From the NCBI RefSeq assembly GCF_020171725.1, contig NZ_JAIVAJ010000005.1, positions 310,001-374,000 of the forward strand: a DNA stretch of 64,000 bases, read 5' to 3'. Shown one piece after another: positions 8,796-17,381 of this stretch. The notes below the pieces were generated by a model that did not search any database, was not told the DNA's origin, and was given only the letters and a program-made list of their open reading frames with translations. This DNA is from Halobacillus litoralis (lineage in GTDB: Bacteria; Bacillota; Bacilli; Bacillales; Halobacillaceae). Every line of letters begins with the position of its first letter. The first letter of the stretch is position 1. The position numbers were made by a program, and so were the translations under genes.

Positions 8796-8878
8796 CGATC
8801 AGGCTCCTTCATAGTAAGAGATACTCGTATTATACCAAATCTATTAGAAAACGAAAAAACCGATCTTTTGTCTGATTA

Positions 8879-8907
8879 TTGAAAAATTTACGATTAAATG
8901 GTAGATT
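8879..8907 (+). promoter_or_regulatory. Sigma-A promoter for the aldehyde dehydrogenase operon
   Basis: TTGAAA (8879-8884), a 17-base spacer and TAGATT (8902-8907) lie upstream of the cre box and ribosome site. Confidence 0.5.
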
Positions 8908-8939
8908 TAACTAGAAAGCTTACTCTTACATAAACTTTT

Positions 8940-8955
8940 TTGTAAGCGTTTGCAA
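8940..8955 (+). promoter_or_regulatory. CcpA cre box
   Basis: TTGTAAGCGTTTGCAA matches the consensus WTGNAANCGNWWNCAW at every position. It lies between the proposed promoter and the ribosome site of the aldehyde dehydrogenase gene, so bound CcpA would block elongation when preferred sugars are present. Confidence 0.8.
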
Positions 8956-8974
8956 TTAAAAGGAGGAATGAACT

Positions 8975-10495
8975 ATGGTATATGCATTTCCAAATGCAGA
9001 AGGATCGATTGTTCAGTATAAGGAACGCTACGATAATTTCATCGGCGGAAAATGGACCCCACCCGTCAATGGAGAGTACTTCGATAATGTGACTCCTGTA
9101 ACAGGAAAAGTATTTTGTCAGGTACCCCGCTCCACTGAAGATGACATTGAGCTTGCGGTTGATGCGGCCTATGAAGCGAAGGACGCGTGGGGACGTACGT
9201 CGGTCACAGACCGTTCTCTGATTCTGAACCGAATTGCCGATCGCATGGAAGAGAACCTGGAGAAGCTTGCCGTAGCGGAAACATGGGAGAACGGAAAAGC
9301 GGTACGTGAAACATTGAATGCCGACATCCCTCTTGCCATCGACCACTTCCGTTATTTTGCCGGAGTCATCCGTTCTCAAGAAGGTTCAATTGGTGAAATT
9401 GACAACGATACAATTGCGTATCACTTTAACGAGCCATTAGGCGTCGTCGGTCAGATTATCCCTTGGAACTTCCCGATTCTGATGGCCACTTGGAAAATTG
9501 CACCTGCCTTAGCTGCAGGAAACTGTATCGTGTTGAAGCCTGCAGAGCAGACGCCTGCCTCCATTCTCCTTTTACTCGAGATGATTGAAGATCTCCTTCC
9601 TGCCGGCGTTCTGAACGTTGTGAATGGATTCGGGCTTGAAGCGGGTAAACCGCTGGCACAGAACCCTAGAATTCAGAAGGTTGCCTTTACGGGTGAGACG
9701 ACGACCGGCCGGATGATTATGCAATACGCTTCACAAAATATCATACCTGTCACACTGGAGCTCGGAGGAAAGTCTCCGAATATATTCTTCGAAGATGTCA
9801 TGAGGGAAGACGATGACTTCCTCGATAAGACGATTGAAGGAATGGTCATGTTTGCGCTCAACCAAGGCGAAGTCTGTACCTGTCCTTCCCGTGCCCTCAT
9901 CCAGGAATCCATTTATGATGAGTTCATGGAGCGCGCCATCGAACGCGTGAAATCAATTAAAGTCGGAAACCCGCTTGATCCTGAGGTCATGATGGGTGCT
10001 CAAGCTTCTTCGGAACAGCTTGAGAAGATCCTTTCCTATCTAGAAGTAGGGAAAGAAGAAGGAGCAGAATGCCTGACTGGTGGTGCTCAGAACAAAATGG
10101 AAGGCGACCTTGAAGGTGGCTATTATGTTCAGCCGACAATGTTCAAAGGAAACAATGACATGCGAATCTTCCAGGAGGAGATTTTCGGACCTGTGCTATC
10201 CGTCACGACGTTCAAAGACCATGAAGAAGCGATGAGGATTGCGAATGATACGCTTTACGGTCTGGGTGCCGGCGTTTGGACACGCGACATGAACACGGCA
10301 TACCGCTTCGGCCGCGGCATCGAAGCCGGACGTGTATGGACAAACTGTTACCACGCCTACCCTGCCCATGCGGCATTCGGCGGCTACAAGATGTCTGGTG
10401 TCGGCCGTGAGAACCATAAGATGATGCTGAGTCATTACCAACAGACGAAGAACATGCTTGTCAGCTACAGCCCGCAGAAATTAGGATTCTTCTAA
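8975..10495 (+). CDS. Aldehyde dehydrogenase (NAD(P)+), AldB/acetaldehyde type
   Basis: The 506-residue enzyme has the whole ALDH fold: [20 protein letters not shown], the coenzyme loop FTGETTTGR, the general base in [12 protein letters not shown], and the catalytic cysteine in [11 protein letters not shown] (Cys301 by position). The GEVCTCPSR form and the C-terminal [12 protein letters not shown] fit the class that oxidises acetaldehyde and short aldehydes. AAAGGAGG lies 8 bases before the ATG. A DUF779 gene follows 19 bases downstream, a recurrent partner of this ALDH class. The upstream cre box indicates carbon catabolite repression. Confidence 0.88.
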   Translation: MVYAFPNAEGSIVQYKERYDNFIGGKWTPPVNGEYFDNVTPVTGKVFCQVPRSTEDDIELAVDAAYEAKDAWGRTSVTDRSLILNRIADRMEENLEKLAVAETWENGKAVRETLNADIPLAIDHFRYFAGVIRSQEGSIGEIDNDTIAYHFNEPLGVVGQIIPWNFPILMATWKIAPALAAGNCIVLKPAEQTPASILLLLEMIEDLLPAGVLNVVNGFGLEAGKPLAQNPRIQKVAFTGETTTGRMIMQYASQNIIPVTLELGGKSPNIFFEDVMREDDDFLDKTIEGMVMFALNQGEVCTCPSRALIQESIYDEFMERAIERVKSIKVGNPLDPEVMMGAQASSEQLEKILSYLEVGKEEGAECLTGGAQNKMEGDLEGGYYVQPTMFKGNNDMRIFQEEIFGPVLSVTTFKDHEEAMRIANDTLYGLGAGVWTRDMNTAYRFGRGIEAGRVWTNCYHAYPAHAAFGGYKMSGVGRENHKMMLSHYQQTKNMLVSYSPQKLGFF

Positions 10496-10514
10496 ACCGA
10501 AGGAGGTTTTACAA

Positions 10515-10877
10515 GTGGTTGAACGGGTGACAGCAACCGACGCGACCATCGAACTGCTTGAGAAGCTGAAGACAAAACACGGCCCGCTGATTTTCCATCA
10601 ATCCGGCGGCTGTTGTGACGGCAGCTCCCCGATGTGCTACCCTGAGGGCGACTTGATTCTTGGCACACAGGATGTCCATCTAGGCTCTATCGGCGAGACT
10701 CCGTTTTATATCAACAAAAAGCAATATGATTATTGGAAGCATACACAGCTGATCATTGATGTCGTGGATGGAAGAGGCGGCATGTTTTCCGTAGAGGGTG
10801 TGGAAGGGAAACGATTCTTGACCCGCTCACGTGCCTTCTCCGAAGACGAACGGGAATGGCTGCAAACTCATACGTAG
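10515..10877 (+). CDS. DUF779 family protein
   Basis: The 120-residue protein has the conserved DUF779 core HQSGGCCDGSSPMCYPEGD followed by IGETPFYINKKQYDYWKH. DUF779 genes are known neighbours of aldehyde dehydrogenases, and this one is the second gene of such an operon. The cysteine cluster (CC..MC) suggests metal or thiol chemistry, but no activity is established. The start is GTG 10515, 8 bases after AAGGAGG. A terminator follows. Confidence 0.85.
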   Translation: MVERVTATDATIELLEKLKTKHGPLIFHQSGGCCDGSSPMCYPEGDLILGTQDVHLGSIGETPFYINKKQYDYWKHTQLIIDVVDGRGGMFSVEGVEGKRFLTRSRAFSEDEREWLQTHT

Positions 10878-10879
10878 AC

Positions 10880-10914
10880 AAAGGAGCAGGGACAATGCAG
10901 TCTCTGCTCCTTTT
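10880..10914 (+). terminator. Rho-independent terminator
   Basis: AAAGGAGCAG (10880-10889) pairs with CTGCTCCTTT (10904-10913), with a T-rich tail, after the DUF779 gene. Confidence 0.75.
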
Positions 10915-10958
10915 CTTCTTGGTTTCAAACGAACGGTCGATCGAACCTCTCTACCGTT

Positions 10959-11681
10959 TCAGGACCCCTTCCTCTTTTTATAAACTTTGACCCGATGAGT
11001 AACTTCACATCCACAAGTCGCAAACACCTGCTGCATCGCTTTGTTATTCACACTCGTCGCGCCAATACTGTACGTTGCACCAAAGTCTTCCTTCAAAGCC
11101 TTCAATCCCTGCCAGTAAAGAGGTGCGGCTTTTTTTCTGCCTCGCTCATCCGGTAAGAGCCCGAAGAAGAAGAAGCGTCCTTCGTCTTCTGTACCAGGTT
11201 CGATGTGCGGGAGAACAACGCCAATGGCTTTGTCTCCTTCATAAGCGATGTTGCACGTATCTACATAGGTAGGTCCGAGCTCTTTTTCAACGCTTCGCAT
11301 CTGCTCATCCATTTGCAAGTAAGATGGAGCATTAGATGAACCCTGCATGGACCGTTCCCAAACGGATTGAAACGTCGATGTGGAAACATCGAGCAATGAC
11401 CGGAGCTCAAATCGGTCGTTCACTTCGGGTAGCGTCGTCAGGTCCCGCCTGACAAATACAGATTCATCATGCAGGACAAAACCATGCGCCTGCAGTTCTT
11501 TTTCAATATCCGCTGAAAAGGATTCATCTAGAAGAATCGAGAGATGATCGACTTCGTTCATACGCTCATCATTCGTGAATCTGGAAATGAACGCTCTCAT
11601 TTCCGCTTCTGTTAAAGCCGCTGTGTCCTCCACCGTTATGAAGTTCTCCCCTTCTACGAATTTTACTTTTTCATAGACCAT
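10959..11681 (-). CDS. GNAT family N-acetyltransferase
   Basis: The 240-residue protein has a C-terminal acetyl-CoA binding region (RFFFFGLLPDERGRKKAAP, a Q/R-x-x-G-x-G/A-like loop) and the final GNAT strand-helix with NNKAMQQVFATCGCE. The N-terminal half (about 1-100) is less conserved. AGGGGG lies 6 bases before the ATG. It is monocistronic and the substrate is unknown. Confidence 0.72.
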   Translation of the reverse strand: MVYEKVKFVEGENFITVEDTAALTEAEMRAFISRFTNDERMNEVDHLSILLDESFSADIEKELQAHGFVLHDESVFVRRDLTTLPEVNDRFELRSLLDVSTSTFQSVWERSMQGSSNAPSYLQMDEQMRSVEKELGPTYVDTCNIAYEGDKAIGVVLPHIEPGTEDEGRFFFFGLLPDERGRKKAAPLYWQGLKALKEDFGATYSIGATSVNNKAMQQVFATCGCEVTHRVKVYKKRKGS

Positions 11682-11798
11682 GTTGATCCCCCCTACCTCC
11701 TAAGCTACCTTTCTGCACACTTGCAATCAATATATTTCCTTTTTTCTATCGAATCGCGTTAAAATGAATTAGAATTCACATTAAGGAGTGATCGAACG

Positions 11799-12806
11799 AT
11801 GAATAAAGAAATTCACCTGGTAAAACGACCGGAAGGGACACCGACCGATGAACATATTCAAATCGTAAATGGGGAGAAACCAAGCCCTGCTGAAGGGGAA
11901 GTGCTTGTTCAACTGCTGTATGTTTCGGTTGACCCTTATATGCGCGGTAGAATGAACGATACGAAATCTTACATTCCTCCTTTTGCCTTGAATGAACCGA
12001 TGGCAGGAGGCGTTGTAGCTGAAATCGTCGAATCAAAATATGATGGTCTGAACGAAGGGGACATTGTTACGGGCATGCTGCCTTGGAAAGAATTCAGCAC
12101 GGCTCAAGGGGACCAACTTCGTAAAGTGGATCCAGCCCTTGGACCGATCACGTATTCACTCGGCATCCTTGGAATGCCTGGTCTGACGGCCTACTTCGGC
12201 TTAATGGACATTGGACAACCTAAAGAAGGGGAAACAATCGTTGTTTCCGGTGCAGCCGGCGCTGTCGGAACTGTCGTAGCTCAAATCGGGAAAATTGTCG
12301 GATGCCGAGTCGTAGGCATCGCAGGTACAGACGACAAGATCGACTACTTGAAGAATACGCTGCAGGTAGACGAAGCGATCAACTACAAGACTGAAAACGT
12401 GGCAGATGCGCTGGAGAAAGCATGTCCAGACGGCGTGGACGTTTACTTCGATAACGTCGGCGGAGATATCTCGGATGCGGTCTACCCTCTACTCAATAAA
12501 TTCGCGCGGATCGCACAGTGCGGAGCGATCGCTTCTTACAACGTACCGAACGATCAAGGTCCACGCATGCAGATGCACCTGATTAAGTCCAGTGCCCTCA
12601 TCAAAGGGTTCACAGTCGGGGATTATCAGGATCGTTTCCAGGAAGGGTTCCAACACCTTTCCAAATGGGTACAGGAAGGCAAACTGACTTACGAGGAAAC
12701 CATTCAGGAAGGGTTTGAAAATATCCCGAATGCCTTCTTCGGCTTATTTACCGGTGAGAACCTTGGTAAACAACTTGTAAAAGTAAACGAACCTAGCCAG
12801 AAATAA
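11799..12806 (+). CDS. yfmJ: NADP-dependent oxidoreductase, MDR superfamily (YfmJ/CurA-like)
   Basis: The 335-residue zinc-free medium-chain reductase shows the leukotriene B4 dehydrogenase-type signature SVDPYMRGRMND near residue 45, GMPGLTAYFGL, and the NADP-binding motif SGAAGAVGTVVAQIGK. Family enzymes reduce alpha,beta-unsaturated ketones and aldehydes. AAGGAG precedes the ATG. It lies in tandem with a ykwC-type dehydrogenase, with a GC-rich hairpin between the two. Confidence 0.8.
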   Translation: MNKEIHLVKRPEGTPTDEHIQIVNGEKPSPAEGEVLVQLLYVSVDPYMRGRMNDTKSYIPPFALNEPMAGGVVAEIVESKYDGLNEGDIVTGMLPWKEFSTAQGDQLRKVDPALGPITYSLGILGMPGLTAYFGLMDIGQPKEGETIVVSGAAGAVGTVVAQIGKIVGCRVVGIAGTDDKIDYLKNTLQVDEAINYKTENVADALEKACPDGVDVYFDNVGGDISDAVYPLLNKFARIAQCGAIASYNVPNDQGPRMQMHLIKSSALIKGFTVGDYQDRFQEGFQHLSKWVQEGKLTYEETIQEGFENIPNAFFGLFTGENLGKQLVKVNEPSQK

Positions 12807-12813
12807 TAACAGT

Positions 12814-12838
12814 GGGGCGCCGCAACAGCGCCCCCTTC
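12814..12838 (+). terminator. Terminator-like hairpin
   Basis: GGGGCGC (12814-12820) pairs with GCGCCCC (12828-12834), followed by CTTCTT. The weak T-tract suggests partial termination between yfmJ and ykwC. Confidence 0.5.
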
Positions 12839-12864
12839 TTACATAAAAAAGGAGAGAACGATTG

Positions 12865-13752
12865 ATGGAGAAACCTGTGATTGGCCTTGTAGGCACCGGA
12901 GTTATGGGAAAAAGTATGGCACGCAACTTGATGCAGGCCGGTTATACGTTGAACATTTTTACAAGAACGAAGGAGAAAGCTGAGGAACTGCTGAAGGAAG
13001 GCGCAAACTGGCAGTCTTCTGTGCGTACTCTAGCAGAACAATCGGATGTAATCCTTACCATTGTAGGCTATCCGGAAGATGTAGAGTCCGTCTACTTCGA
13101 TGATGAAGGAATCCTGCAACATGCCCGCCCTGGAACATACCTCATCGATATGACCACCTCCTCTCCAAAGCTTGCCGAAAGAATTAGTATGGCTGCCCAA
13201 GAAAAAAGCCTCCATGCCTTGGATGCCCCTGTCTCAGGTGGAGATGTTGGAGCAAAAAACGGTACACTCAGCATTATGGTTGGAGGAGATGACGCTGACT
13301 TCGCCAGTGTCCTGCCTGTCTTTGAGGTGATGGGAGGCAACATCGTACTCCAAGGACCTGCCGGCGCCGGACAGCATACAAAGCTGTGTAACCAAATTGC
13401 CATTGCAGCCGGAATGATGGGCGTAGTCGAAGCCGTTCTCTATGCCGAACAAGCAGGGCTCGATCCACACCGCGTCCTTCAAAGCATTGAATCCGGAGCA
13501 GCCGGGAGCTGGTCGCTATCCAACCTTGCGCCACGGATGATTGCAGGGAATTTCGCCCCTGGATTCTATGTGAAACACTTTATCAAAGATATGAAGCTAG
13601 CGATTGAATCCGCTGAACAACTGAACGTTCCTGTTCCGGGTCTCACACTTGCAAAACAGCTGTACGATAAACTGAGTGAAAACGGCGGAGATAACGACGG
13701 AACGCAGGCACTCTATAAATACTATAAAATGACGATGTCACCCAATCATTAA
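12865..13752 (+). CDS. ykwC: 3-hydroxyisobutyrate dehydrogenase-family oxidoreductase (YkwC-like)
   Basis: The 295-residue beta-hydroxyacid dehydrogenase has the N-terminal Rossmann motif GLVGTGVMGKSMARNL, the substrate motif DAPVSGGDVGAKNGTLSIM, and the catalytic lysine region GAGQHTKLCNQI. Length and order are typical of the 3-HIBDH/tartronate semialdehyde reductase family. The start is ATG 12865, 8 bases after GGAGAG; the TTG at 12862 is only 5 bases away. The true substrate is unknown. Confidence 0.8.
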   Translation: MEKPVIGLVGTGVMGKSMARNLMQAGYTLNIFTRTKEKAEELLKEGANWQSSVRTLAEQSDVILTIVGYPEDVESVYFDDEGILQHARPGTYLIDMTTSSPKLAERISMAAQEKSLHALDAPVSGGDVGAKNGTLSIMVGGDDADFASVLPVFEVMGGNIVLQGPAGAGQHTKLCNQIAIAAGMMGVVEAVLYAEQAGLDPHRVLQSIESGAAGSWSLSNLAPRMIAGNFAPGFYVKHFIKDMKLAIESAEQLNVPVPGLTLAKQLYDKLSENGGDNDGTQALYKYYKMTMSPNH

Positions 13753-13760
13753 AGCAGAAA

Positions 13761-13793
13761 ATACGGGCGGTGCATCCCATGCACCGCCCGTAT
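13761..13793. terminator. Strong bidirectional hairpin terminator
   Basis: A perfect 15-bp stem (13761-13775 with 13779-13793) has a 3-base loop, between convergent genes. There is no long T-run on either side. Confidence 0.65.
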
Positions 13794-13812
13794 CAAATAA
13801 GAATTGTCACGC

Positions 13813-14637
13813 TTATTTCTTTTCGAAGCCGATGCTGCTTAAGGCTTGCTGAACACTCGCCTTCGTCTTGACGGAAGTGAATTCAATTCCCATATCTACG
13901 ACTGCTTTTGCAATTTCCGCCCGCATTCCGGTTAAGGTCGTATCTACCCCGACTAGTTCCATCGCCTGAATCACCTGGAAGAGATGGGAAGCGACAACCG
14001 TATCAATGACAGGCACGCCGGATACATCAATCAATAGATGATTCAAATCCATAGATGCTACTTGGCTCAAGGAGCTTTCCATCAGGTATTGGGCACGGTC
14101 CCCGTCGATTTCTCCTACCACGGTTAAAACGGCAACGCCCTCTGTCACCGGGACCATTGGGGCTGACAGCTTCGCAATTGTGGCCTGCGTCCTTTTCCAA
14201 TCTTCTTTATGGTGCTTTAAATAAACTTTTGTAATATAGTAGATGGATGTATCTAATAAGGGCATGGTCTGTCTGTTTACTTCTAAGATAGTGGAGGGAC
14301 TGAAGTGGTTTTCTTCTATCTCATCTTCGAAAATGGACCAGATCGCTTTACGAGTTAAGCTGAAGGTATGAAGAAGGTGATTCAATTCGATGTCTACTTC
14401 TATTGCTAGATTTCCGATCTCCACAGACCATCTTTTAATCTTCTTTTCGGCTTCATCCACCTCCATATCTCCTGAAATAATCGAACCCAGGTAAGTAAAT
14501 AAGTGTTCTCTCTTTGCTATGAATTCCTGACTGGACCAATGCTCGCCTTCCAGCTCCTCCATCTGTTCGACGCGCTCAGCCAACAAACGATGATTGGTCA
14601 TAATTTTCTCGCCTATGTACAACAGCTCTTCACTCAT
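13813..14637 (-). CDS. RsbR-like stressosome protein with STAS domain
   Basis: The 274-residue protein has a helical N-terminal half of the non-heme globin type seen in RsbR paralogues and a C-terminal STAS domain (about 160-270) with HLLIDVSGVPVIDTVVASHL, including the Thr that RsbT phosphorylates in RsbR homologues, and a second conserved Thr region (FTSVKTKASV). Family members form stressosomes that control sigma-B. The start is the ATG at 14637, with GAGGAG upstream; the GTG at 14652 falls in that ribosome site. No rsbS/rsbT are adjacent, so it is an orphan paralogue. Confidence 0.78.
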   Translation of the reverse strand: MSEELLYIGEKIMTNHRLLAERVEQMEELEGEHWSSQEFIAKREHLFTYLGSIISGDMEVDEAEKKIKRWSVEIGNLAIEVDIELNHLLHTFSLTRKAIWSIFEDEIEENHFSPSTILEVNRQTMPLLDTSIYYITKVYLKHHKEDWKRTQATIAKLSAPMVPVTEGVAVLTVVGEIDGDRAQYLMESSLSQVASMDLNHLLIDVSGVPVIDTVVASHLFQVIQAMELVGVDTTLTGMRAEIAKAVVDMGIEFTSVKTKASVQQALSSIGFEKK

Positions 14638-14797
14638 ACTCGCTCTCCTCACCGATTCTTATATTATACTTGTATAATATACGCTAATGCCGCTTTTGTA
14701 AAATCATACCTCCCTGAGTAAAACATCGAAAGTCATGGTATGCGCAAAGGGATTTCGTTTAGAATGGTAGTAGACATTCATAGAACGGAGGAACGAC

Positions 14798-14959
14798 ATG
14801 AATAAAGGAACACTGATTCTATTCACTCTCCTTTGCCTTGCCTTCATCGCCAACGGACTTTACCGAGGGCTGGTTCAGGATCAATGGTTTTCCATGATCT
14901 TAGCGGTCGTCGTCATTGTATTCGGTGGATATCGTCTCATGAAAAAAAATAAAAAGTAG
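14798..14959 (+). CDS. Small membrane protein, 53 residues
   Basis: A short ORF with a good ribosome site (GGAGG, 14787-14791) encodes two hydrophobic helices: LILFTLLCLAFIANGLY and WFSMILAVVVIVFGG. A basic tail (LMKKNKK) follows. I do not recognise a named family. Topology suggests a hairpin membrane protein with both ends in the cytoplasm. Confidence 0.65.
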   Translation: MNKGTLILFTLLCLAFIANGLYRGLVQDQWFSMILAVVVIVFGGYRLMKKNKK

Positions 14960-15083
14960 AATTGATTTAATAACCTTTTTTCTACAATACAAGCCAGTAG
15001 GTTATCGGCTATCGCTTCTCACTGGATACAATGGCACCAACATGTTCGTTGTCAAAAATGATCGTTCGATAACCTCATGTCAT

Positions 15084-15255
15084 AAGGTTTTGAAGTCCCT
15101 TTTATCGCAAAGTGGGATGGAAAATGATGAGACTCCTGCGGGATCAGCGGTTGTGGCGAGACCCCACAGGACGATAGTCCGAGGAGACTCGGCGCCGCCC
15201 GCGGAAAGCGAGTTATTTTCCACCCCACTTACCTCTCAATTTGATTCAAAACCTT
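15084..15255 (+). repeat. Terminal-inverted-repeat intergenic element, copy 2
   Basis: Perfect 11-base ends AAGGTTTTGAA (15084-15094) and TTCAAAACCTT (15245-15255) enclose an inner inverted repeat AGTGGGATGGAAAAT against ATTTTCCACCCCACT. The middle carries GATGAGACTCCTGCGGGAT and GCGAGACCCCACAGGACG. It fills the gap between the small membrane protein and the DCC gene. Confidence 0.85.
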
Positions 15256-15261
15256 CTTTTC

Positions 15262-15639
15262 TCATGCATACCGAGGCAGATCATAGCGTCCGAACCATCG
15301 GTGCCGGTTGGCGGACACCCATCTGTATAAAGGAGGGCCCACTCGGTCAACGCCCGGAAGATAAAGCAGGAGAGCGAGTAAAGCAAAAGGCGGCAGCGCA
15401 AGAAGCAGTCTGCGGATCGTGTAGAACCCTTGCTTGATTTCTCCTTCTTTCGTCAGCATATGAATCTCATCGAGCGTATCCCGTCCCTCTAAGTATGGAT
15501 ACGTACCATTCTGACGGGTTTCCTGAACGGCCACCCATTTAATTTGGTCCGTCCAATCGAATAGACGAAGTGTCTTTTTGAAATAAAAGCAGAACGGGCA
15601 CTGGGCATCATAAAATACGATATGTTTGATTAAGCTCAT
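15262..15639 (-). CDS. DCC-family thiol-disulfide oxidoreductase-like protein
   Basis: The 125-residue protein begins with the hallmark FYDAQCPFCFYF (D-x-x-C-P-x-C), matching the DCC family of thioredoxin-fold proteins, followed by a hydrophobic segment (LLLALPPFALLALLLYLPG). The start is ATG 15639, whose ATGA overlaps the stop of pabBC, so it is translationally coupled to p-aminobenzoate synthesis. An upstream in-frame extension to 15696 lies entirely inside pabBC and is rejected. Its role in that operon is unknown. Confidence 0.78.
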   Translation of the reverse strand: MSLIKHIVFYDAQCPFCFYFKKTLRLFDWTDQIKWVAVQETRQNGTYPYLEGRDTLDEIHMLTKEGEIKQGFYTIRRLLLALPPFALLALLLYLPGVDRVGPPLYRWVSANRHRWFGRYDLPRYA

Positions 15640-17381
15640 CTCCCTTCCATCAAAAAGTCCGCTTTCAACCAACCTCTGAGTCCATTGATGAACCAAATCT
15701 CTTCAAACTCACCCCATTCATCGATATACAAAACCTTTTCCCTGATTACGCCGTCCTCTAACAACTGCTGTCTGAAGGTACCCGCAAGCAGTCCGGAAGA
15801 AACTGGAGGCGTGTAATAGTCACCGTCTTTTTTTACGACAACGTTCCCAATCGTAAATTCTGTCAGTTCCCGCTTCTGATTCCATAATAAAACCGTGGAA
15901 ACCCGAGGATCGACATGCTGTTCATACACTTTACGATGGGTTGTTTTATGAAAAAGGAACGGATTTTCTACATCCACTGGTTCTGCTGCACGTTTACAGG
16001 AGATCGACTCCTTCTCGTCTGTCACAGGTGTAACCTCTGTTTCCGGTGTTCCGCTCTCATCGACGAGCATACGCACTTTGAATGTGCCGACAGGGTTTTC
16101 ACCTGCGATGGAACGCAGCTGATTCTTCACTTCCTCTATATGACACTTCCGCTGAAAATAAAGAGCTGAATCCTGAACGCGTCTCAAGTGGAAATCAAGC
16201 AGTGGATACGCCCCATCTTTCAGCTTCATCGTCTCCAACAGCGAAAACTCCGGCCTTGATTCCTTCAGAAAACGCGCTTTCGTCATAATCTCCTCGTATT
16301 CTCCGTGTGAAGTGGAGTCCCACGTGACACCACCACCTGTCCCGTAGACAGCTCGTCCTTTTGCTTTATCGATCATCACGGTCCGGATCGGAACATTAAA
16401 GACGGCCTCATGATTCGGCGTCATAAATCCGATCGCTCCGCAGTACACGTCACGTGGTGAGGATTCAAGCTTCTTAATGTATTCCATTGTACGGACTTTT
16501 GGTGCACCTGTAATCGATCCACACGGAAAGAGGGCGCGGAATACATCGAGGAACGTGTAGGATTCAGGCAGCTCGCCTTGTACAGTAGAAGTCATCTGAT
16601 GAACCGTCGGATACGTCTCCACTTCAAACAGCTTCGGAACTCGGATTGTACCGGGCTTGGCAATGCGCCCAAGGTCGTTTCGCAATAGATCCACAATCAT
16701 CAGGTTTTCTGCCTGCTCTTTTTCAGACGTCAACAAATGATCGACCTGATCCTGATCTTCTTCGATAAACCGCCCTCGCTTTGCTGTGCCCTTCATCGGC
16801 TTCGTTGTAACGAGCCCGTCATCGATTCTGAAAAACAGTTCGGGGGAAGCAGACAACAGGCTCTTGTCCCCCATTTGAAGATAAGCACTGTAGGAGGACT
16901 GCTGGTTCCTTACGAGTTGACGATAGAAGCTGTAATCATCCCCTGTAAAATCCGCCTCGAGTCTCGTCGTGTAATTGACCTGATATGTGTCGCCACGCTC
17001 AATCGCCGCTTTGATTCGACCGATCCCTGCTTGGTACTGATCAAAATCCCCCTTCATCTTCCAGTTCGACGCATCATAACCAGAGGATTCTTCAGTTTCC
17101 TTTTGAAAAGGCTGTTCAAATATGCCGAACCAAAGAAGCGGCCAGCCCGGTTGATGATGGACGGCAAGGTTCTCGTTAAAGGCAGGTGCTGCTTCATAGG
17201 ATACGTACCCCGCAGCATAATACCCGTCTTCCAGCCACGCTTCGATTTCGCGGAAGGCGTCTGTCACTTCGTTCGTGTCAGAGGCCGTCAGCACGTGTAC
17301 AGGTCGAAGAAAAGCAAACGGACGGACGTCGCCGTTCTTATCTGCAAATTCGAATATCAGCTTCACGTCTTCTTGGTTCAT
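15636..17381 (-). CDS. pabB: Bifunctional aminodeoxychorismate synthase component I / lyase (PabB-PabC fusion)
   Basis: The 581-residue protein has two parts. Residues about 1-365 are the chorismate-utilising PabB domain, with FPCGSITGAPKVRTMEYI and a C-terminal YGTGGGVTWDS. Residues about 370-581 are a class-IV aminotransferase domain resembling aminodeoxychorismate lyase, with HKTTHRKVYE near the expected PLP region and EFTIGNVVV. Together they would convert chorismate plus PabA-delivered ammonia to p-aminobenzoate for folate. It starts with an ATGA overlap on pabA and ends with one on the DCC gene. Confidence 0.85.
   Translation of the reverse strand: MNQEDVKLIFEFADKNGDVRPFAFLRPVHVLTASDTNEVTDAFREIEAWLEDGYYAAGYVSYEAAPAFNENLAVHHQPGWPLLWFGIFEQPFQKETEESSGYDASNWKMKGDFDQYQAGIGRIKAAIERGDTYQVNYTTRLEADFTGDDYSFYRQLVRNQQSSYSAYLQMGDKSLLSASPELFFRIDDGLVTTKPMKGTAKRGRFIEEDQDQVDHLLTSEKEQAENLMIVDLLRNDLGRIAKPGTIRVPKLFEVETYPTVHQMTSTVQGELPESYTFLDVFRALFPCGSITGAPKVRTMEYIKKLESSPRDVYCGAIGFMTPNHEAVFNVPIRTVMIDKAKGRAVYGTGGGVTWDSTSHGEYEEIMTKARFLKESRPEFSLLETMKLKDGAYPLLDFHLRRVQDSALYFQRKCHIEEVKNQLRSIAGENPVGTFKVRMLVDESGTPETEVTPVTDEKESISCKRAAEPVDVENPFLFHKTTHRKVYEQHVDPRVSTVLLWNQKRELTEFTIGNVVVKKDGDYYTPPVSSGLLAGTFRQQLLEDGVIREKVLYIDEWGEFEEIWFINGLRGWLKADFLMEGR

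Noticed and set aside
15042..15437. Plus-strand ORF of 131 codons
   Set aside because: It crosses the inverted-repeat element and the antisense of the DCC gene, with no ribosome site.
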